A DNA stretch of 64,000 nucleotides from contig OENT01000045.1 of the NCBI GenBank assembly GCA_900239685.1, positions 62,001-126,000 on the forward strand, written 5' to 3'. The notes beneath the pieces were generated by a model. That model saw nothing but the letters and a program-made list of their open reading frames with translations. It was not told the origin of the DNA and ran no database searches. Origin of the DNA: Rotaria macrura. Taxonomy: Eukaryota > Rotifera > Eurotatoria > Philodinida > Philodinidae. A program made the translations under genes and the position numbers. Numbering within the stretch: position 1 is the first letter of the stretch; the number at the start of each line of letters is the position of its first letter. Of this stretch, positions 1 through 13,879 are shown one piece after another.

Positions 1-655
1 GGTAACCTTCTGCAACGAGTATTTACATATTCACTAAATACGCCAGCGTTGGATGCGACTACTACATATATGAGCGCATATTTTGAGAATTAGAGACCTT
101 AGCTATATTCTAGCATTCCGTTTTTCATACTAAAACAGAATTCTAATCGTATTTTCTTCTAAGAAAGTTTTTCATACTCAAAATTCGAGGTTTTCTAAAA
201 ATTTTTTGTATTTCTGCATATGCTCCAAACACTAATGAAATCATGTAGAATACCAGAGACCATTGCAAGTCTATCATCTACAATGCACATGAAAAATCAC
301 AAACGCTTGAAACATATTATTTTTCATATTTTGAAATGATACCAATACAACCAATTCTGCAAACTAGAATATGGTTGTTAGAAAATTATTTTGGGTATGT
401 CCTCTAGAGAAGTGGATCCGGTAGATAAAAGCTAGAGAAAATATTTAATCATGAATAAGATTTTGATTCAGTATGGAGCATCGGTTATTCTGGCTTTCAT
501 TCATAGCTATGATTTGAAATTCAAATATAGATACGAATCGCACAGCGCATTCAGTATCGAACTTGATGTTCAGTCAGTCTAAACTTCGATTTTCCTCTTT
601 GAATAAAACATTGAAATCCTTGTTCTATCTGTTAAACAAGCACAAAACTACATAC
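1..655 (-). other. Probable ANAPC1 intron running off the window
   Basis: The preceding exon ends at 656 with donor GTATGT. I looked for the next conserved APC1 block, the start of the PC-repeat region, on the minus strand and could not find it. A short open stretch at 1-60 is not recognisably APC1. The remaining exons therefore most likely lie to the left of base 1. Confidence 0.5.
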
Positions 656-3600
656 GATGATGGTACGCGTCCTTTAAGATTTAATTCTGGTATAATAAAA
701 GCATCATGTGGTGATGCATAGACCGTACCGAGAGTTAGAGCACCTCTGAAAAAGAAAATTAAACCATTGAAATTCTTAGAAAAACAAATCCAATATTTCT
801 TTCGTTCAAACCTTCCGAATGGTAATGACATTGTTCTTTGGGCGACACTAAATAAATATCGTTCATTATTTTCCATAACTTCCTGTTCAGTTACATTTGG
901 CCGTTGTGCTACATCTATCATAACCGGTGTGGATGATTGTAGACATTCAACTATTGTTTGTACACGTAAATCTTCTGGAAAACGTAATTTCAATACCTGA
1001 AAGCACGAACGAATGAGAAAAAATAATGATGAAATTATTGCGTCTGCATAGTTTTATACTTCGCTTTCAACAAGTCGAGTTTTATCATTATGATAATCTT
1101 TTCCATAGACACGTATTAGTTCTAAACTTCGAAGCGATATAAGGCCAGGATGAAAATTTTTATCGAATAATGTTGGATCATGATAAGATAATTCTTGTCG
1201 ACCAATCAATTCATATGTTTTTCTGGGTAAATCAAATTTCGGATGAAGTGCAACATGACTTATTGCTTCGTACAAAAGAGCGTGTACACATAATGGAAGA
1301 CTGTCGAACTCGATTGTAGTTAAATCTTAAGATAAAGATAAAATCTTATTTCAACATTAAACTATTCTTTGTTGTTTCCTTCTTTTTAAATATCTAACCA
1401 TCATTTAAAAATGCATCAATTATTTGTTGATGACGAGTTGATATGTCGCCTTTTGATGTATTCATGGATGTAAATAACACTGGCGATGGTGATGTTCCAT
1501 CTAAATTATAGAATTTTTCTTATTTAGATGAAACGTAGAAATAGCTTAGTTCTCATATCGATTGTATACCATTGCTATTGGCAGCAATATTGCATAAATA
1601 ATTGAAATGTACATTTGACATTCCCGGATATAAATACGTTGCAAGAAGCTAGAAAAATAAGCGACGAATTTGATTTAGAAGGTTAATGGAATTCCTTTCA
1701 TATATTGTACCTTAGTACAAAGAACAATACGATTTGTAACCGATGCAATATATGGAAATGGTGGCAATTGATTACCATTATCAGATTTTGATAGGAATAG
1801 TCGTGCCCATTTCAAATAACTTGGTGGAGTTTGATCAAATAATCTTGGCATAAAAATATTCGAAGCCACTAGAGCATAGGATGTTGAATATGAAAAAGTA
1901 AAGTTCGATGAGAAAATTAACTTACTCGGTGATAATTGATGAGTTTTACGAACACGTTTTGAAATTTTCCAATTTTCAGCCAAATAATAATGACGATATT
2001 CATGTAAATCGAAATCACTGAAATATTTTTTTAAAATCGTTAGTTACGATTTCTTCCTTTTTCCCTCATGTAAAATCATGAATGCGTTAAAATTTTGAAT
2101 TTTCATCTATCACAATGCTCGATGACAAGATTTATTTTGAATGAACCCACGGTTGCTCCTCGTTTCAACGAAGAAATACTAACAGCGAGTATAGTTTAAC
2201 TGAAGTTGCCTATTAAAAACATTAGTGATCTGACGAAAGATTTTATTTTTGTTCATAGTGAGTACTCATATTAGAACTTATTTTTCTTTTGACTATTTAT
2301 TTAACGTTTTGAAAAGAGATCTTGAATCATTGTAAAATCAAAAGAGTTGACATGAAACACATATGTACTACACTAAATGATGATTACAAAACTTCTCCTA
2401 GAATAATCAGTTGAAATGAAGAAATCATCACTATCTGACAGAATTGAATCTAAAACTTTTAGTTTAAATGATCTATGTTGAGTTGGTATTGCGTAGACGA
2501 TCGTTTATAACACACAATGACAGAGTAGTTTGTTTCGTAACAATTAATCGTGATTTTGGCCAAGGAAAAAAAAGTTTCGTAATCTATAGTTTTAATATCA
2601 AAACTTATAGGAACTACATCGATGAGTACACGCTAGATTTTTCATCAATCGATGTGTATGATATATAACTTAGAACAATAACTGAAGAATGTAATTTAAA
2701 TGAATTTCTTTCTAATCATAAGAAACTTATAGTGAATGTTTCATACAGTACAAACCGTGTCCCTAGAACGTCAATAAGATAAATGTCATCACAACATGTT
2801 GCTCTCATGTTCATCGGCATAGGCTAAAGATTTATTGTTTCTAACAATTCATTTTCACAATATGGAAACCTTTAATATTCGTTTCATTCATCAATGATTA
2901 TCGTCCTAAGTTAACTGAGGCAAAATTTCGTTTTTTACGAAAGTCAATATTTCATGAATTTTCTTTCGTTTCTTTCTTCATTATGTTTCTATCGGAACTT
3001 TACAAAATTCGTTAATGGCAATGTGCACAATGCAAAATTCTATCCTAGTTCCTGTATGATGTCATTAAAGTTTTTTTTCCAAGTTATTCAATGTACAAAT
3101 CTATGTACTGATCGCATGAAAAAATTCGATAGAATAGAATAGCATATTTTTTGCAATCATTCAGAAAATACTTCAATAGATACCATGTTTGAAGTGATGT
3201 CATAACAAGGTGTTAAATTCTGTATCTACATACAACTTTCAATTATTTATTTAAAAACTGATTAAATGTAGAACTAAAATTTGAAATCGATTTTCTTGAA
3301 ATCTATTGCAGATCTTTATGCTGTATAATTGAATCCTACATATCAAGTTAAAACGAACTACTTACCAAGCTAAAAGATACAGAAGTTCAAGTAATGATGT
3401 ACAATCTTTAGTATGATTCAATGTTAAATCCTAAAAGGAACAATTCATAATTCAATTTGAAATATTTTCTACTGCATTTTTGTTTTAAATCTCACTTCAT
3501 AGATAACATGTAAAGCACAAAGAATCTGTCCGGCATGTGCATAGAGTGGATCATTTGAATTAATTGTTGTATATCGATTGGTTCGTTGTTGTTTTGGTTT

Positions 3601-6600
3601 ATCATTTCTATCGATATGTGGTACGGTTGGTGTTGATGATACAGCTTTATGTCTTTGTTGTGGAAATATATTCGATATAATAGCTGGTGATGGATTTTCA
3701 ACACTGCCAGTTGATGTGTCACCTTGTTCAATTAATAATGATGTACTACTTGTACTACTTATATTTTGTGTCCATTCTCGAGCAGCATTTTCATCGTTTT
3801 CATCGTCCGATAAACAATCAACATTAGTTGGAATGATCGGAATATTACTTACTCCATCCTCGTGTTCTTCATGTGATAAATCTGGTGTTTTATCAAGTAA
3901 TTGTAATGTAACATCATCTTTTTTAAATAATTTAAATAGATTCGGTTCAATACGACGTATTTCATTTACCATAAATGGCCAATCTTCATCAATATCATTA
4001 ATATCAATTTTAGTTTTCTTTATTGTCTGTGGCGGTGTTGGCGATGCTGATTTTGATTCTAATCTTTTTATGTATGAACATTTACGTAGATCATAACCGA
4101 TCAATGTTAATAGTGTTTTAACAAACGTATACCATTCAGCAGGCGAATGTTCATTGATTGGATCAATGTTTGATGAATAAAAAATTGCTATAAATTGATT
4201 AAATACTTCACGTGGTACACATGAACAAACAGCTTTCAAAGCAGATAAACCTGAAATGAAGTTTGACATTAGATAGATTAATGTGAACGAATGAAGAACA
4301 TAGGGTATGACTCGTCTTGTTAATTCTAATCGGAAATAACTATGCTCAGTTTTGGTCATGATCGAAATAAAATTCAATTATACTTCTAATTCTACATTTC
4401 TTAAATCGATATAATTACACACAATAATGAATGATCCGAAGACATTCGATTGAAAATTTTACTTGATCAGAAAAACGAATATGTCCAATGACAAAAACGC
4501 TCAAGTTGATCGATATTCCGATCGTATAAACTTACATAATGGTGTATGACAAATGTTAGGTAATTCAACAGTATAGTAACGATTATTTTGTAATTTAAGA
4601 TTGAATAATCGGCCACGAACGTCATCGAGTGATTCATAGCGTGTTACGGATAGAAAATTGCCTTGATTTGCAGAACCACCGGGTGTTTGCAAATGTGACA
4701 TTGCTGTTGGATTTAAATCATTGAGACTTTCATCGCAAAGAAACGGTTGAGGATGAGGAGTTGGTGTTAACATAGATGAAACTGGTGATGAAGGAAATTT
4801 CTTGAAATACAAAATTTTTTCTTTTTACTAGAAAAATGTTCAAGACAAGAATTTTTACCAAAGGTAGTGGTGTTCGGTGAAACGTTGTTGGACGACTGGA
4901 TGTTCGAACACGTTGATAAGGTGTATAACGTAGAAATACATTTGATGATAATGGACCTGTCTCTTCATGTAGAAGAACTTTAGCAATCTAAATATGGATT
5001 TCAAATAATTAGATAAGAAATATACGAAACTAGAAATAACAATGATTCGTTTCCGACAAATAACTCGTATCTTATTTCGGAAATACTTAATCGATTCTTA
5101 AGATCAAACTCACTTTTGATGCACCGGAATAGAGAAGTATCGAACGCGATAGATCAAGGACGACAAGAAATTTTAATGACTAAAACAAAATTATTCGAAC
5201 GGTATTTTATTCATATAAACATTTACATACAGCAACAAAAACTGCATCTCGTGCATTGATTGTTTCAACTTTATTTACACCTGTGTTCACTGTTCCAAGT
5301 GTTGTCTTTTCCAATAGGACAAGTCTAGAATAGAAGAACAATGTCAATGAAAACTAATTTATTTTTGATTACCGTAGTTGTCTAACGTGTGGCAATAAAA
5401 ATGCGACCCATCGATGATCAGATAGATCTCGTACACCAAAAAATTTTGTTGCACATTGTTCTGGATCTCTATAAATAACAACCATACGAAAGAAAAAAAA
5501 TATTGTCATGAATTCTTCTTTTGTCAAGCGTTTACTTTGACAATGAACTAAATGTTGTATCAGCCCAAATATATTCAACACAATAATCTGGACAAAGTGG
5601 ATCGGGTATTGAATTTGAATGTGCAGCACAATCAGCATTGAGTGTAGCCATGAAACTACCATTGGTACCCATCCGATCAATTAATGCAGTTGTTGGAAAA
5701 TGTGATAGATTAGTTGTTGCACCGGCATTACCTATAGTTAATGTTGAACATGAAAATGGTGTTGCAGCTGTTGTTGACGATAAAAATTGTGATGGTGGTA
5801 AACGTGCTGTTCCGCGATTGATTGAATCCGATAAAGGTGATCGACTGTAGACAAAAAAAAACGATTGCATATCTATTGTTGAGGAATACAAACATAATTT
5901 CAACGATGATTGAAATAGTTTTAGAAAATAATGTTTTCTACTGCGGGTACGATCGAAAGCATAGGACTGAGTTTGAAACTAGCAATTAATAGAAGTTTTG
6001 CAATATGATAGAATTATGTTCTACCGACAGTTCAAGAAATAGGATTCACAAAAGAACAAAAAATTTAACAGAATCGATCTGTCGCTAGATGAATATTGAT
6101 GGTGTGGAAAATCACTAAGTGTTCTATCGTTTGTACTTCGAATCTATGTACATTATTGATCTCCCGGAGGAGTTGTGAATCTTGGAAAAAATTTCGAACA
6201 ATTAACTTATTCGTCTATGAAGATAATGATTTGGAACAGTCATTTTTCTTTCGATCATGAGAAAAGAAGGTTCGAATATTTGACTTGAAATTCTACCTAT
6301 AAGGCTGAATGATTTACAAGACATGAACTCTTAGTTCGTACGTCAGCTTGAGATAAATACCTAGACGTAAATCTTTGATCAAACAAATATACTCTCGTTA
6401 ATATATATTCTTTGATTGGATTTCAAATCGAAAATTCATTTTTGTTTTTTGTGTTCTTCTGAAAACTAGCATCACAGCATTATTTAACCAATAGTAAAAA
6501 AAGCTATTCTCTTCATAGAAACAAGTTAGCTGACAGAAGCTGTTTCAAAGTATTTTTAGGTCACGCGGAACTTAGTAGTGCCTTCAGATTCAATACAGAA

Positions 6601-8353
6601 ATGAATCTTTTTATGAGCTAGGTATCAAATTACAGAATTCATAAAAAGAAAGAATAGACACGAAGCAAAAATCTGAATCTCTTGTAGAGTTTTTATACAA
6701 ATACGATGCAATATCACCAAGTAAAAATCAACGTTGATATAGAACAGAACAGAATTCTATGTCTCTACTGTAGATTTTAGTTAAGTGAAAGTTAGATTTC
6801 ACAGTACTAGTTGATAAACAGCAAATATTAATAGTATATTTTTGTTAAGTAAATTCTGATTTAAAGAATAATATATATATGTATATAGATGAAGATTCGC
6901 ACAGTCGAAAATTTTTATCTGAAACTTTTCTTATCTAAAAACCTCTCCAATCATTCATGAGAAATATGTATCGTACGAAATAACAGCCATTGATGCTAAT
7001 CGTCTTGGATTTGTTAATAAATGACTTGGATTTGGCGATGAGTTTGGTGCAGCAGTAGTCGTTGCTGCACCTGTCACTGTTGTTGTTAGTATACTTGAAC
7101 GACGTGATAATGTATTATTCATCATTGATATTTGTGCAAGTGAAATATTCGGTTGATTCAATAATGTATTCGTATTTAATGTTTGATGAATATTTACTGG
7201 TCCTAGTTGACTTTCATTAAATGTTGGCAATGTCATATTTGTTGCCTGATGACGATCCTTTTGTTAAAAAGGAAGAAAATTAGACGAAGCTACGACTTGT
7301 ATGATTTTGTTTTTGAATACTTTCATAGACTTACTTCATCCGTACATTTTCTTAATAACCATAAACTATGTATTCGATCGACTTCATCAAAACGTAATAC
7401 AAGTTGTTCATCAGTAGCTAAGCCTGCCGTTGTAAAAACATGTTTATCAGAACTGTAGAACCATTCACCGTTATGCCTTGATATAACTGGTTTAACTTCA
7501 TCCAGTGGATGTGAAAGAGAAAATAAATTTGGAAGATAGTGATCGTTACTAGATTAAAACAAATTCAATAAATGAATATCACAAGAATAGAATATTTACG
7601 ATTGTCGTTCAATCATTAAACCATCACGAAATGGCCAAACTTTTGATACCTTAATACGAGATAGAAATATTTTCAGTAAAATCTTAATCTATTTCGAGAT
7701 GTCTTTTTTAATCTCGTATTTACAGAAAATGGTAGAGCAACTTTCGTATATCCAGTATCCATGCCAAGAACAGTTAAACAAGTTTGTTCAATTAAAATGG
7801 GAAATTCTGTTCCACCATGTTCACCTAATATTAGAAACATAAGATGAGAAAATGAAAAAGCTTCAACAGTTATTATATAATTCGTCTAATTTACAAGACA
7901 TTGAACATTGATCAAATTTCGTCCATAAAAGCTGAAATAAACACGAAATTAAACATTTCTCATAACATTGATTTTCGTCTACTTTTTTTGGTATTGTATC
8001 AGTTGTAAATTCCATGTAAGGTGGACATTGAATATTTTGAAGTGGATACGTCCAAATTATGTGCGAACCTCGAGCATAAATTTCTTCATCGCCTTGACGA
8101 TTACTTGTTGCACTTATTGACCATAATTCCTTTAAGAAAAAAAGCAAAGTATTCTTTTTTTTTCAAAATTTTTAGCTTTTAAAACTATTCGATTCACTTG
8201 TTCAGTATTAATAGTTGTATCTTCATCAATATAATTCGCACCATTTGGTTTAAACAGAGCGACTTTACTAACACTGATAGTTGCTAGATTAAATATTAAA
8301 AATAAGCATAGTAAATATTTATTATCGTAACTATTCGTACCTGCTGGTTGCAT
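1..8353 (-). CDS. ANAPC1: ANAPC1 (APC1), anaphase-promoting complex subunit 1; partial, 3' end outside window
   Basis: This is the largest scaffold subunit of the APC/C, the nuclear E3 ubiquitin ligase that marks cyclin B and securin for destruction. Twenty exons can be joined with continuous phase (minus order): 8353-8341, 8283-8198, 8129-7895, 7824-7724, 7649-7600, 7548-7335, 7257-6977, 5844-5536, 5468-5373, 5324-5231, 4987-4859, 4800-4536, 4250-3496, 3430-3366, 2017-1711, 1648-1570, 1500-1399, 1325-1060, 996-812, 745-656. Family matches, in the expected order, include LFSLSHPLDEVKP, a DEVDRIHSLWLLRK block, YIWADTTF, CALHVIYE, YELIGRQELS, PEDLRVQTIVECLQSS, QRTMSLPFGR and PELNLKGR. These cover the N-terminal WD40-like region and the part before the PC repeats. 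About 1240 codons are visible. The exon at 656 ends in a donor (GTATGT), so the gene should continue beyond base 1. The ATG at 8353 is the only in-frame Met before an upstream stop, but it leaves a 13-nt first exon, so the true start may lie further upstream. The exon 1648-1570 is the weakest. Confidence 0.9.
2018..3365 (-). other. Long (1.35 kb) ANAPC1 intron
   Basis: The flanking exons (3430-3366 and 2017-1711) join in phase to give a continuous APC1 reading frame. Small ORFs on the plus strand at 2468-2668 and 2954-3142 show no family resemblance and look like chance. No repeat structure was noticed. Confidence 0.6.
5845..6976 (-). other. Long (1.13 kb) ANAPC1 intron
   Basis: It separates the exons ending ...MAVIS and beginning RSPLSDS, joined in phase 2 with donor GTACGA and acceptor CTACAG. 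The position lies in the disordered Ser-rich segment of APC1. AT-rich, with no recognisable element inside. Confidence 0.55.
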
Positions 8354-10487
8354 TTCTGGATTAGTTCGGAAAATTTTTACATAAATTACTTTTGTTAAAG
8401 CAGAAAAAGAACGAAGAGTGTTCGTTGTTTCGCATCATTTTAAGATTGGTTATGACCTTAGCCAATGATATAGAGAAAGATTTTTTGTGCTCTTTGGTCG
8501 ATCGATGAAATTTTCACATTGAATATAGTTGACTTTTATCATTTATTGGATTCGAAAGAATAAATACAAGGATAGAGGTATACTCCTATATAAAATACTA
8601 GTTGATATAAACTTCGTCATCAAGTCCTCACAACCAAGATTGGCCATCTGTACAGAGATTTTCCTAAATTAAGAATTCCATCTTCAACCATAGCTATGCT
8701 ATTGCTATGGAATTTCTTTGTGGATGAGTCTATTACAAAATAGACTGATTCAATCCAGCAGATTTTTTAGGAAAAATAAGAAAAGAAATTGCTATTCATT
8801 ACCAATCGGAACTAAATACATAATAAGTAGATTCATATTGAAATGATAATGATCTTCCCTTCTGCTAGTCGATTGGCAAGTATTCTAACGATTTAAATTA
8901 CAGCTTTCAATTTTTCATAAGCCATTCAATCATTTGTTTATTGTGCAATATTTCTTTTTCCGTATCTATAGATTGGTTCATTCTGCTCTATTACACTTAC
9001 ACTTCGATTGGAAAATTAATTCTATTAGTCAAGTTTCGTATACTTCTATGCTATATTCACAGCAAACTTGATACAAATCAGGAAATGAAAGTGCTGAAAA
9101 ATATTTTTACTAGTCTGTTCATTGTTCGTGTATTCTGTTTGTAGAAAAACTCGGAGATAATGTGTCTAGATCTATTCAATTATGTGATCTTTAACACTAT
9201 CTATTAGTATTTTTGCACATGAGTTAGTTTATCGAACAACCAATTTTCATCGTACAGTGAATTTTTAATGGTTCATTTGGCACGTTCTTGGACAATGTGG
9301 CTACATGATTCTGAAGTATAAAATAAGATTTTGAAAGGCATCGTATTTCTATTCCCCGCTGCGAATTGCTCCACGTATGTCCATAATTAACTGTTTTTTT
9401 GCATTGTAATTGTGTAACAGTTACATTTTTTGAAACTTATTAATTCGTGACGAAATTTTTTTTGTGAATTCTATTTACAAACTAGAGTGGTAACGTCATG
9501 TCGCAAATATTCAATTGGATTTTTATCTGATAGAACAAATACTCTGGTTTAACACTAATGCGTTCAAAATACTTAGATTAAACTAGGTTTGTTTTATGTA
9601 TCTCGTATTGAAATTGACAGTACAATTACAGGAATTTATTGAAACGTTATGTTTTGATTTTCAACGAATCAATTAACTTTAAGAAATCCCATATTGCATA
9701 TCCGATAGGCGTACAACGATGTATAAATTTGTTCCGTTAAATTAATTCACATGAAAAATGTATTGTCTGTACCATGAGATAGTTTGTATTATGTTGCTTA
9801 CATTAAAAAAAAAGACAAGATTGCTAATAATTCTAGTAATTAGCGCGAGATAATAGGATTGATCAATTGGAGTCTTCCGAACAAATAGAACCTTAAAATT
9901 CTTCAGTGTTTATTATTTTGAAAAGATCATTGTTATACGACTTATGTTTTACTCTATAAATTATTTTCTCTAATAATAAACGAGTCGAGTATTTTCGACG
10001 AGTTTTTATCACGGTTTAATTCAAACAAGATGATTACATACCGTTGTTAGCATATGTTATTATCATCTAGGATTATATTTTTAAATAGTTCGTGTTAGAT
10101 TAGATTACTTCTTCTTTTTTTATTCTTCTTTCTGACTGAAAAAATCTTTTCTCATGTTGCACAATTCTATTCATTAAAATCTACATTTCTCATTGAATGA
10201 AAAACTGAAGATATATTGTTGTCAAACAAAAGCAGATTACAATCATAGATTGATAAATTTCATTATTAATATTAGACAAATTCTATTTCATAAAATAGTT
10301 GACTGTTTGACAAATCTCTACAATCTTATTGATGACGTTGTTATTTTTTTTTTCATTTGAAAACATGCACCCAGAGTTCAATTGAATTATTTTCTATATT
10401 TCAATATATTTTAATAAAAAAATAATGTAGGGGTATCGTTTTCATCCGAAAAAAAATATATAATTAATACGCCTAAATTTTATTTAT
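8354..10487. other. Intergenic, no gene seen
   Basis: AT-rich sequence between the divergent side of ANAPC1 and the 3' end of the next minus-strand gene. It should hold the ANAPC1 promoter and perhaps an untranslated first exon. The only ORF of any length (8941-9144, plus) lacks a recognisable domain and is probably chance. Confidence 0.5.
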
Positions 10488-10547
10488 AACATGAGTGCAG
10501 TAGAAAAAATAAATTCATACAAGTTACATCGGTTCAAATTTCCTTGT

Positions 10548-11381
10548 TTAATCATATTTAGTATCGGAAGATTTTGGATTATAAGCAGGTGGTTTTGGTG
10601 ATGATGATGTTATTGTTCGATCATTAAAACGATTTCGTGTCTTATCAATTCGATCAAAAAATTGTATGACTTGTTTTGTAAGTAGTTTTTCAATTAATGT
10701 TATTAATGGTTTGACAAAAAATGAGAAAATTCCCAGTTTTCTATAAATAACCCGACGTGTATAAAAACTTAAACCTGTATTAATTACTCCGTCAATAGCA
10801 ACGTTGCGCGATGGAAGTAATTGTGGATTTTCTAACGAACAATAAACCAAAGAAGAAAGAAATCCGTTATAAATAATTGAAGATATATATTTATATTTAC
10901 CTTTGTAAAATTTTACATCGCGTTTGCTCATCGTATATATTTGATGAGCACTTGATATGACAGTAATTAAATCATTGTAAATACTTTTTATTAAATTAAG
11001 AATTCCAGCAAGTAAACCTACAACAATTGCTAATGGTAAACCAATAAGAAAAAAATGTATTAGACGATGAATAAATGATCGTTTGTGTCGTGAATGTTGA
11101 CTTTCGAGTGGTGGTGCTAATATTGGTGTATCGGCATTTAATTGTAATAGAATCTTTGAAAATGTTACTTCTTCATGTTCAATAAATAATGATCGAGCAG
11201 CTATTTTAAATGCTGGCCGAACTAAACAAACGAATGTAAATTTAGCACTGGATAAATGATCTAGTGCAACAACGAATGGTTCTTGACAGTATGCTGATAC
11301 ATCAAACTTATCGCCTATCATTCGTGCATAAGGTGGAACACTTCCTATAACAAGAAAAAACAAGATAATCAAAACATTCAA
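10548..11381 (-). CDS. Hypothetical secreted/membrane protein with RHKR site and PPAY tail
   Basis: I do not recognise the family. The 277-aa single-exon ORF begins with a signal-peptide-like segment (MNVLIILFFLVIG). Residues ~20-97 contain two cysteines (C32, C52). A furin-type basic site RHKR sits at 98-101, followed almost at once by a strong hydrophobic segment (~107-131, core LIGLPLAIVVGLLAGILN), probably membrane-spanning. A second, weaker hydrophobic stretch lies at ~217-232. The C-terminus is Ser/Pro-rich and carries PPAY (~265-268), a WW-domain-binding motif. Inferred topology: N-terminus in the lumen, tail in the cytoplasm, possibly processed by a proprotein convertase and recruiting a Nedd4-type ligase. 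A possible intron acceptor (TTGTTATAG, just before GSVPP) leaves the first ~12 residues uncertain. AATAAA lies downstream near 10480 on the coding strand. Confidence 0.6.
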   Translation of the reverse strand: MNVLIILFFLVIGSVPPYARMIGDKFDVSAYCQEPFVVALDHLSSAKFTFVCLVRPAFKIAARSLFIEHEEVTFSKILLQLNADTPILAPPLESQHSRHKRSFIHRLIHFFLIGLPLAIVVGLLAGILNLIKSIYNDLITVISSAHQIYTMSKRDVKFYKGKYKYISSIIYNGFLSSLVYCSLENPQLLPSRNVAIDGVINTGLSFYTRRVIYRKLGIFSFFVKPLITLIEKLLTKQVIQFFDRIDKTRNRFNDRTITSSSPKPPAYNPKSSDTKYD

Positions 11382-13879
11382 AGATCTTTATTGTATAAAT
11401 TCATTCTACCGGTTGTCATGTTTGAGCAATTTTGTATGGTCTTATAAATTATTATTTAATTGTAGCAATATACGAATGTAGTTCACTGAAGTGTCTCGAT
11501 GATTGTTCGCTACATCCAAATCAAATGTTAAGATATTGTAGCGTCCTCTGTTTTATTTCTGCAGCAAGAAAGTAAAAAGGTTTCTAAACAGTACTGTGTT
11601 GTTGTTGTTGTCTGTATGTCTCTCTCGGTCGACGTACGCACGAATCATAATTGATTTAATGATTACTTGAAATTAATAACAAAAAACAAACCAAACCTAT
11701 GATTTCGCCATACATGATGGGACTAATTCAACCTTGTTGATTAATTTTCAATCTATATTATTCGAAAAAAATTATTTTCACAATTTTGAGTCGTAATATT
11801 ATTTATACATAATTGTTCTAGTCACAAATCATTATTAGAGATATTCAGATATGGATGCAATTATTTGCTATATTTTGAAGAGAATGGTACAATAATGAAA
11901 ATAAATCGAATCAAGTAATTATTAAAAATAATTTATTATCGTATCAGAGTAAGACATACTCATATTCCTAGCGAAGTGATATTAATGTTGTCAGATTATT
12001 GAGTATTATTTGTAATGAAATCCACGGTTGTAATTTTTATATCGAGTTTTAAGGGTTTTATTAAAAGTACAAAATTTTCAATACACGTTCGATTGTTGTT
12101 TATACTTTATGATTTATAATGAATCAATGCGTTTCTAATTAGATATTTTTGCGTATATACTAATGTAATCATAAAGAAGTAATATGCTTCAAAAACGGAT
12201 GTTTCTTACGAAGTCCAATGTTTTTTGTTGGTTGTATACAGATGAAAAACATATGGTGAACAGAATAACATGATTCTTTAACGAGCACGGTCGCAATTAA
12301 AATATTACATTTTTTTTATTGAACATCCTTTATAGATGAATACGAAGAGATAAAAGAATACATTTTGCATCCATCCGAGTATAAACAGAGAATAGCTCTT
12401 GAAAATTGAATATAACATTTTAGAACAAAATCATATAAATATACTTGTTTCAAAATCTTAAACATCATTGGTTACTTTGGTTTTCAAGAATTCTATTCAC
12501 TTTTGGCATTGAAGATATATATATTCAATAGAATAAGACATGGTCCGAGTTATTTATGTCTTAATGCATTTGATAAATATACGACAAAGAAAATGTGAAT
12601 TTCAAATTACACCCAATGCACTATCCTTTTGAGTAGAAATAATAAATAAAACAAGAATATTTATTACTCTCGTCCTACTTTTCTTTTTTCTTTTATCGTA
12701 TTCAGATCTTTGACATGTCGTGAAACTTTGTCAGAATAACAGTAGCAGAACTATATCAGTGGATTAGTTCTTAAGTTAGACCTCGATACTGACAATGCAT
12801 AATGGTACAGACAACGACAAAAGAAAAACGTGTTTCATAAAGAACACCAATCTTATTTTTAAGATTCATTCATCAGACAGACGGAAAATGAAGTTCTCAT
12901 TTAAAAACAAGAGTTTTCTATACGAATTTTTTCACATTCAATGGTTGGTTCCAGCTCGTTTGCGAATCATGTAAAATACTTGAGTGCTTCTATCAAATCT
13001 CAATAATTGTCCATTAATAATATTTTACATAAGAGAGTTTGATGCATTCAATGAGTTCACTTCATTAAATTATAGTTAATAAACTTGCGAGTATGTGATT
13101 TTTAGATAACGACGAAGGAAACAAAGACGCAGAAATATGACGCTAGTCTATATGACATCCAACAGATGCATAATTCTTTTATTTGCTAACGTCACCACAC
13201 TACCACTTATGACTAACAAAAAGAATAGTCTTTAGTTATCTAGGTTTCCCTAGTCGAGATATTGCGTAGAATTAATTACTCATCACATCAAATTTGTTGC
13301 GAATAGAATTTTTTCAAAAAAAAGTTATGTTTTCAAATTTTAATTTACAAGTAGCCTTCATGACTTGTAGTTTTTATGCTCTAGTAATTTTAATCTGCTG
13401 AAATTATAATGGAAAATTTGATTGTATCAGATAGATATGCAAGATATTACTAGTATTCGATAGCATTTATATGAAGTTCTAATTCATACTTATATTAAAA
13501 CAACGTAGATATCTATTAAAACTGAATGGGAATTAACGTTTAGTTTTCTGATGGGTAATCTAATCTTCATACGTCGTCTCATATGTAACTATAACAACCA
13601 AAAAAAACGGTTTTTTCTTTCATTCCATATTGTATGCTCACTCTCCCGTCAAGTCAAAACTTCTATTATAATATCAAGCAACGATCATGAATATGCCTAC
13701 CCGTTCTTCTGCTTTTTTTCTCTTTTCTTCCATCCATCTAGTGTCTGCAAGAAAAATTTCAAAAAAAGAATAGTAATCAACGAGCTGCGAAACAGAAGGA
13801 TAGAAAAAGAAGACAAAAAGGGAACATTATAGAGATCTTCACCGGTTCACCATTAACGGTAATATTTTCAAGCACAGTT
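11382..13879. other. Intergenic, no gene seen
   Basis: A divergent intergenic region between the minus-strand gene at 10.5-11.4 kb and the plus-strand gene starting at 13880. AT-rich, with no conserved coding block, RNA gene or repeat recognised. The short plus-strand ORF at 13551-13832 is basic and low in complexity and ends just before the next gene; I treat it as chance or untranslated leader. Confidence 0.45.

Noticed and set aside
1..60. Short open minus-strand frame at the window edge as a next ANAPC1 exon
   Set aside because: The sequence does not resemble the APC1 block expected after PELNLKGR and no clear acceptor precedes it.
3578..4096. 172-aa plus-strand ORF with Ser/Cys-rich sequence
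   Set aside because: It is the exact antisense of the large ANAPC1 exon 3496-4250, whose minus-strand reading has conserved family blocks.
13551..13832. 93-aa plus-strand ORF just upstream of the NCS-PLAT gene
   Set aside because: Basic and Phe/Ser/Lys-rich translation of AT-rich DNA with no recognisable motif. It is in a different frame from the gene and ends before its ATG.
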